NCBI RefSeq assembly: GCF_900460955.1 | Contig: NZ_UFUW01000001.1 | Location: 2,279,001 to 2,343,000 of the forward strand | Source of the DNA: Cardiobacterium valvarum | GTDB lineage: Bacteria; Pseudomonadota; Gammaproteobacteria; Cardiobacteriales; Cardiobacteriaceae | DNA: 64,000 nt | Direction of reading: 5' to 3' | Shown: in pieces, positions 63,866 through 64,000 of the stretch | Layout: each line of letters begins with the position of its first letter | Position numbering within the stretch: position 1 is the stretch's first letter | Translations under genes and position numbers: made by a program | Notes under the pieces: generated by a model | The model's input: only the letters and a program-made list of their open reading frames with translations | Told to the model about the DNA's origin: nothing | Databases searched by the model: none

Positions 63866-64000
63866 GATGCGCTCCGATAAAAGCTAAAAGAACAACCATG
63901 CGGCGGAGAACACGCGGCAAAACGCACAGATGATGCGCTTTGGGGCGGATTCTTGCCGCACGGTGCTGAAGCCAGCGGGATTCTCGCCTTGCGGGAAGAT
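63866..64000. other. Window end, upstream region of the Dcu gene
   Basis: No gene is seen in these 135 bp. The last bases (AGCCAGCGGGATTCTCGCC, then TTGCGGGA) look like another dispersed repeat fragment cut by the window edge. Confidence 0.4.

Overview
The window looks like a chromosomal segment of a GC-rich, facultatively fermentative gammaproteobacterium. The gene orders rpoZ-spoT-ridA, proC-yggT-yggU, pilT-pilU, zapD-pgpA and srlAEBD-gutM-srlR, together with a C-terminally extended RNase E, MurJ, TamA, MetF and GltS/Dcu transporters, all fit that class. Type IV pilus retraction ATPases, a complete sorbitol PTS operon, AdhE and a C4-dicarboxylate transporter suggest a small-genome, host-associated fermenter. 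Cardiobacteriaceae (Cardiobacterium-like) is my best guess; this is inference, not proven from the window. I see no transposase, integrase, prophage gene, CRISPR array or rRNA.

Layout. 1-6.1 kb: partial methyltransferase, zur, a flavodoxin-fold reductase, prfB (with the programmed frameshift) overlapping lysS, a DUF4198 periplasmic protein and pncA. 6.1-8.8 kb (minus): rpoZ-spoT-ridA, where the SpoT synthetase centre appears to be lost. 9-15 kb: rhlB (minus), then a small lipoprotein, metF, murJ and tamA. 15-20.3 kb: an orphan VapB-like antitoxin, two membrane proteins (one a 1233-aa DUF2339 protein) and kptA. 20.3-25 kb (minus): grpE-dnaK-dnaJ-fabI behind a sigma-32-like promoter, with two mutually exclusive hairpins between dnaK and dnaJ. 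25-32.5 kb (minus): srlA-srlE-srlB-srlD-adhE-gutM-srlR, a sorbitol operon with an ethanol-forming AdhE inside it. 32.66-33.59 kb: an array of ~189-bp units built from 25-bp repeats. 33.6-38.9 kb (minus): parE, a NERD protein, pilU and pilT. 39-43.1 kb: proC-yggT-yggU-mnmG plus a small ORF, then tRNA-Gly(CCC) on minus. 43.3-49.3 kb: ispA, DAHP synthase, and a 1278-residue ORF that fuses a complete RNase E catalytic half to a complete transaldolase. 49.5-55 kb: zapD, pgpA, slyD, two DUF4328 proteins of very different base composition, an HI_0552-like protein and purB. 55-64 kb: a CcoI-type copper ATPase, a sulfatase-fold membrane enzyme, an HscC-type Hsp70, gltS and a Dcu transporter.

The most remarkable object is the RNase E-transaldolase fusion (45453-49289, minus). 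Its N-terminus matches E. coli RNase E numbering exactly at D303, D346, C404 and C407. It carries a candidate amphipathic membrane anchor and Arg-rich segments, then a transaldolase domain with its Schiff-base lysine (K944), then an acidic tail. Degradosomes are known to recruit metabolic enzymes (enolase in E. coli, aconitase in Caulobacter); here a pentose-phosphate enzyme appears to be covalently built in. Its likely helicase partner RhlB is also encoded in this window.

A second theme is a dispersed intergenic repeat system. A 25-bp unit with core CCGCTTGGCGG occurs singly, in short runs and in the large array; a second hairpin repeat also occurs at two sites, in opposite orientations.
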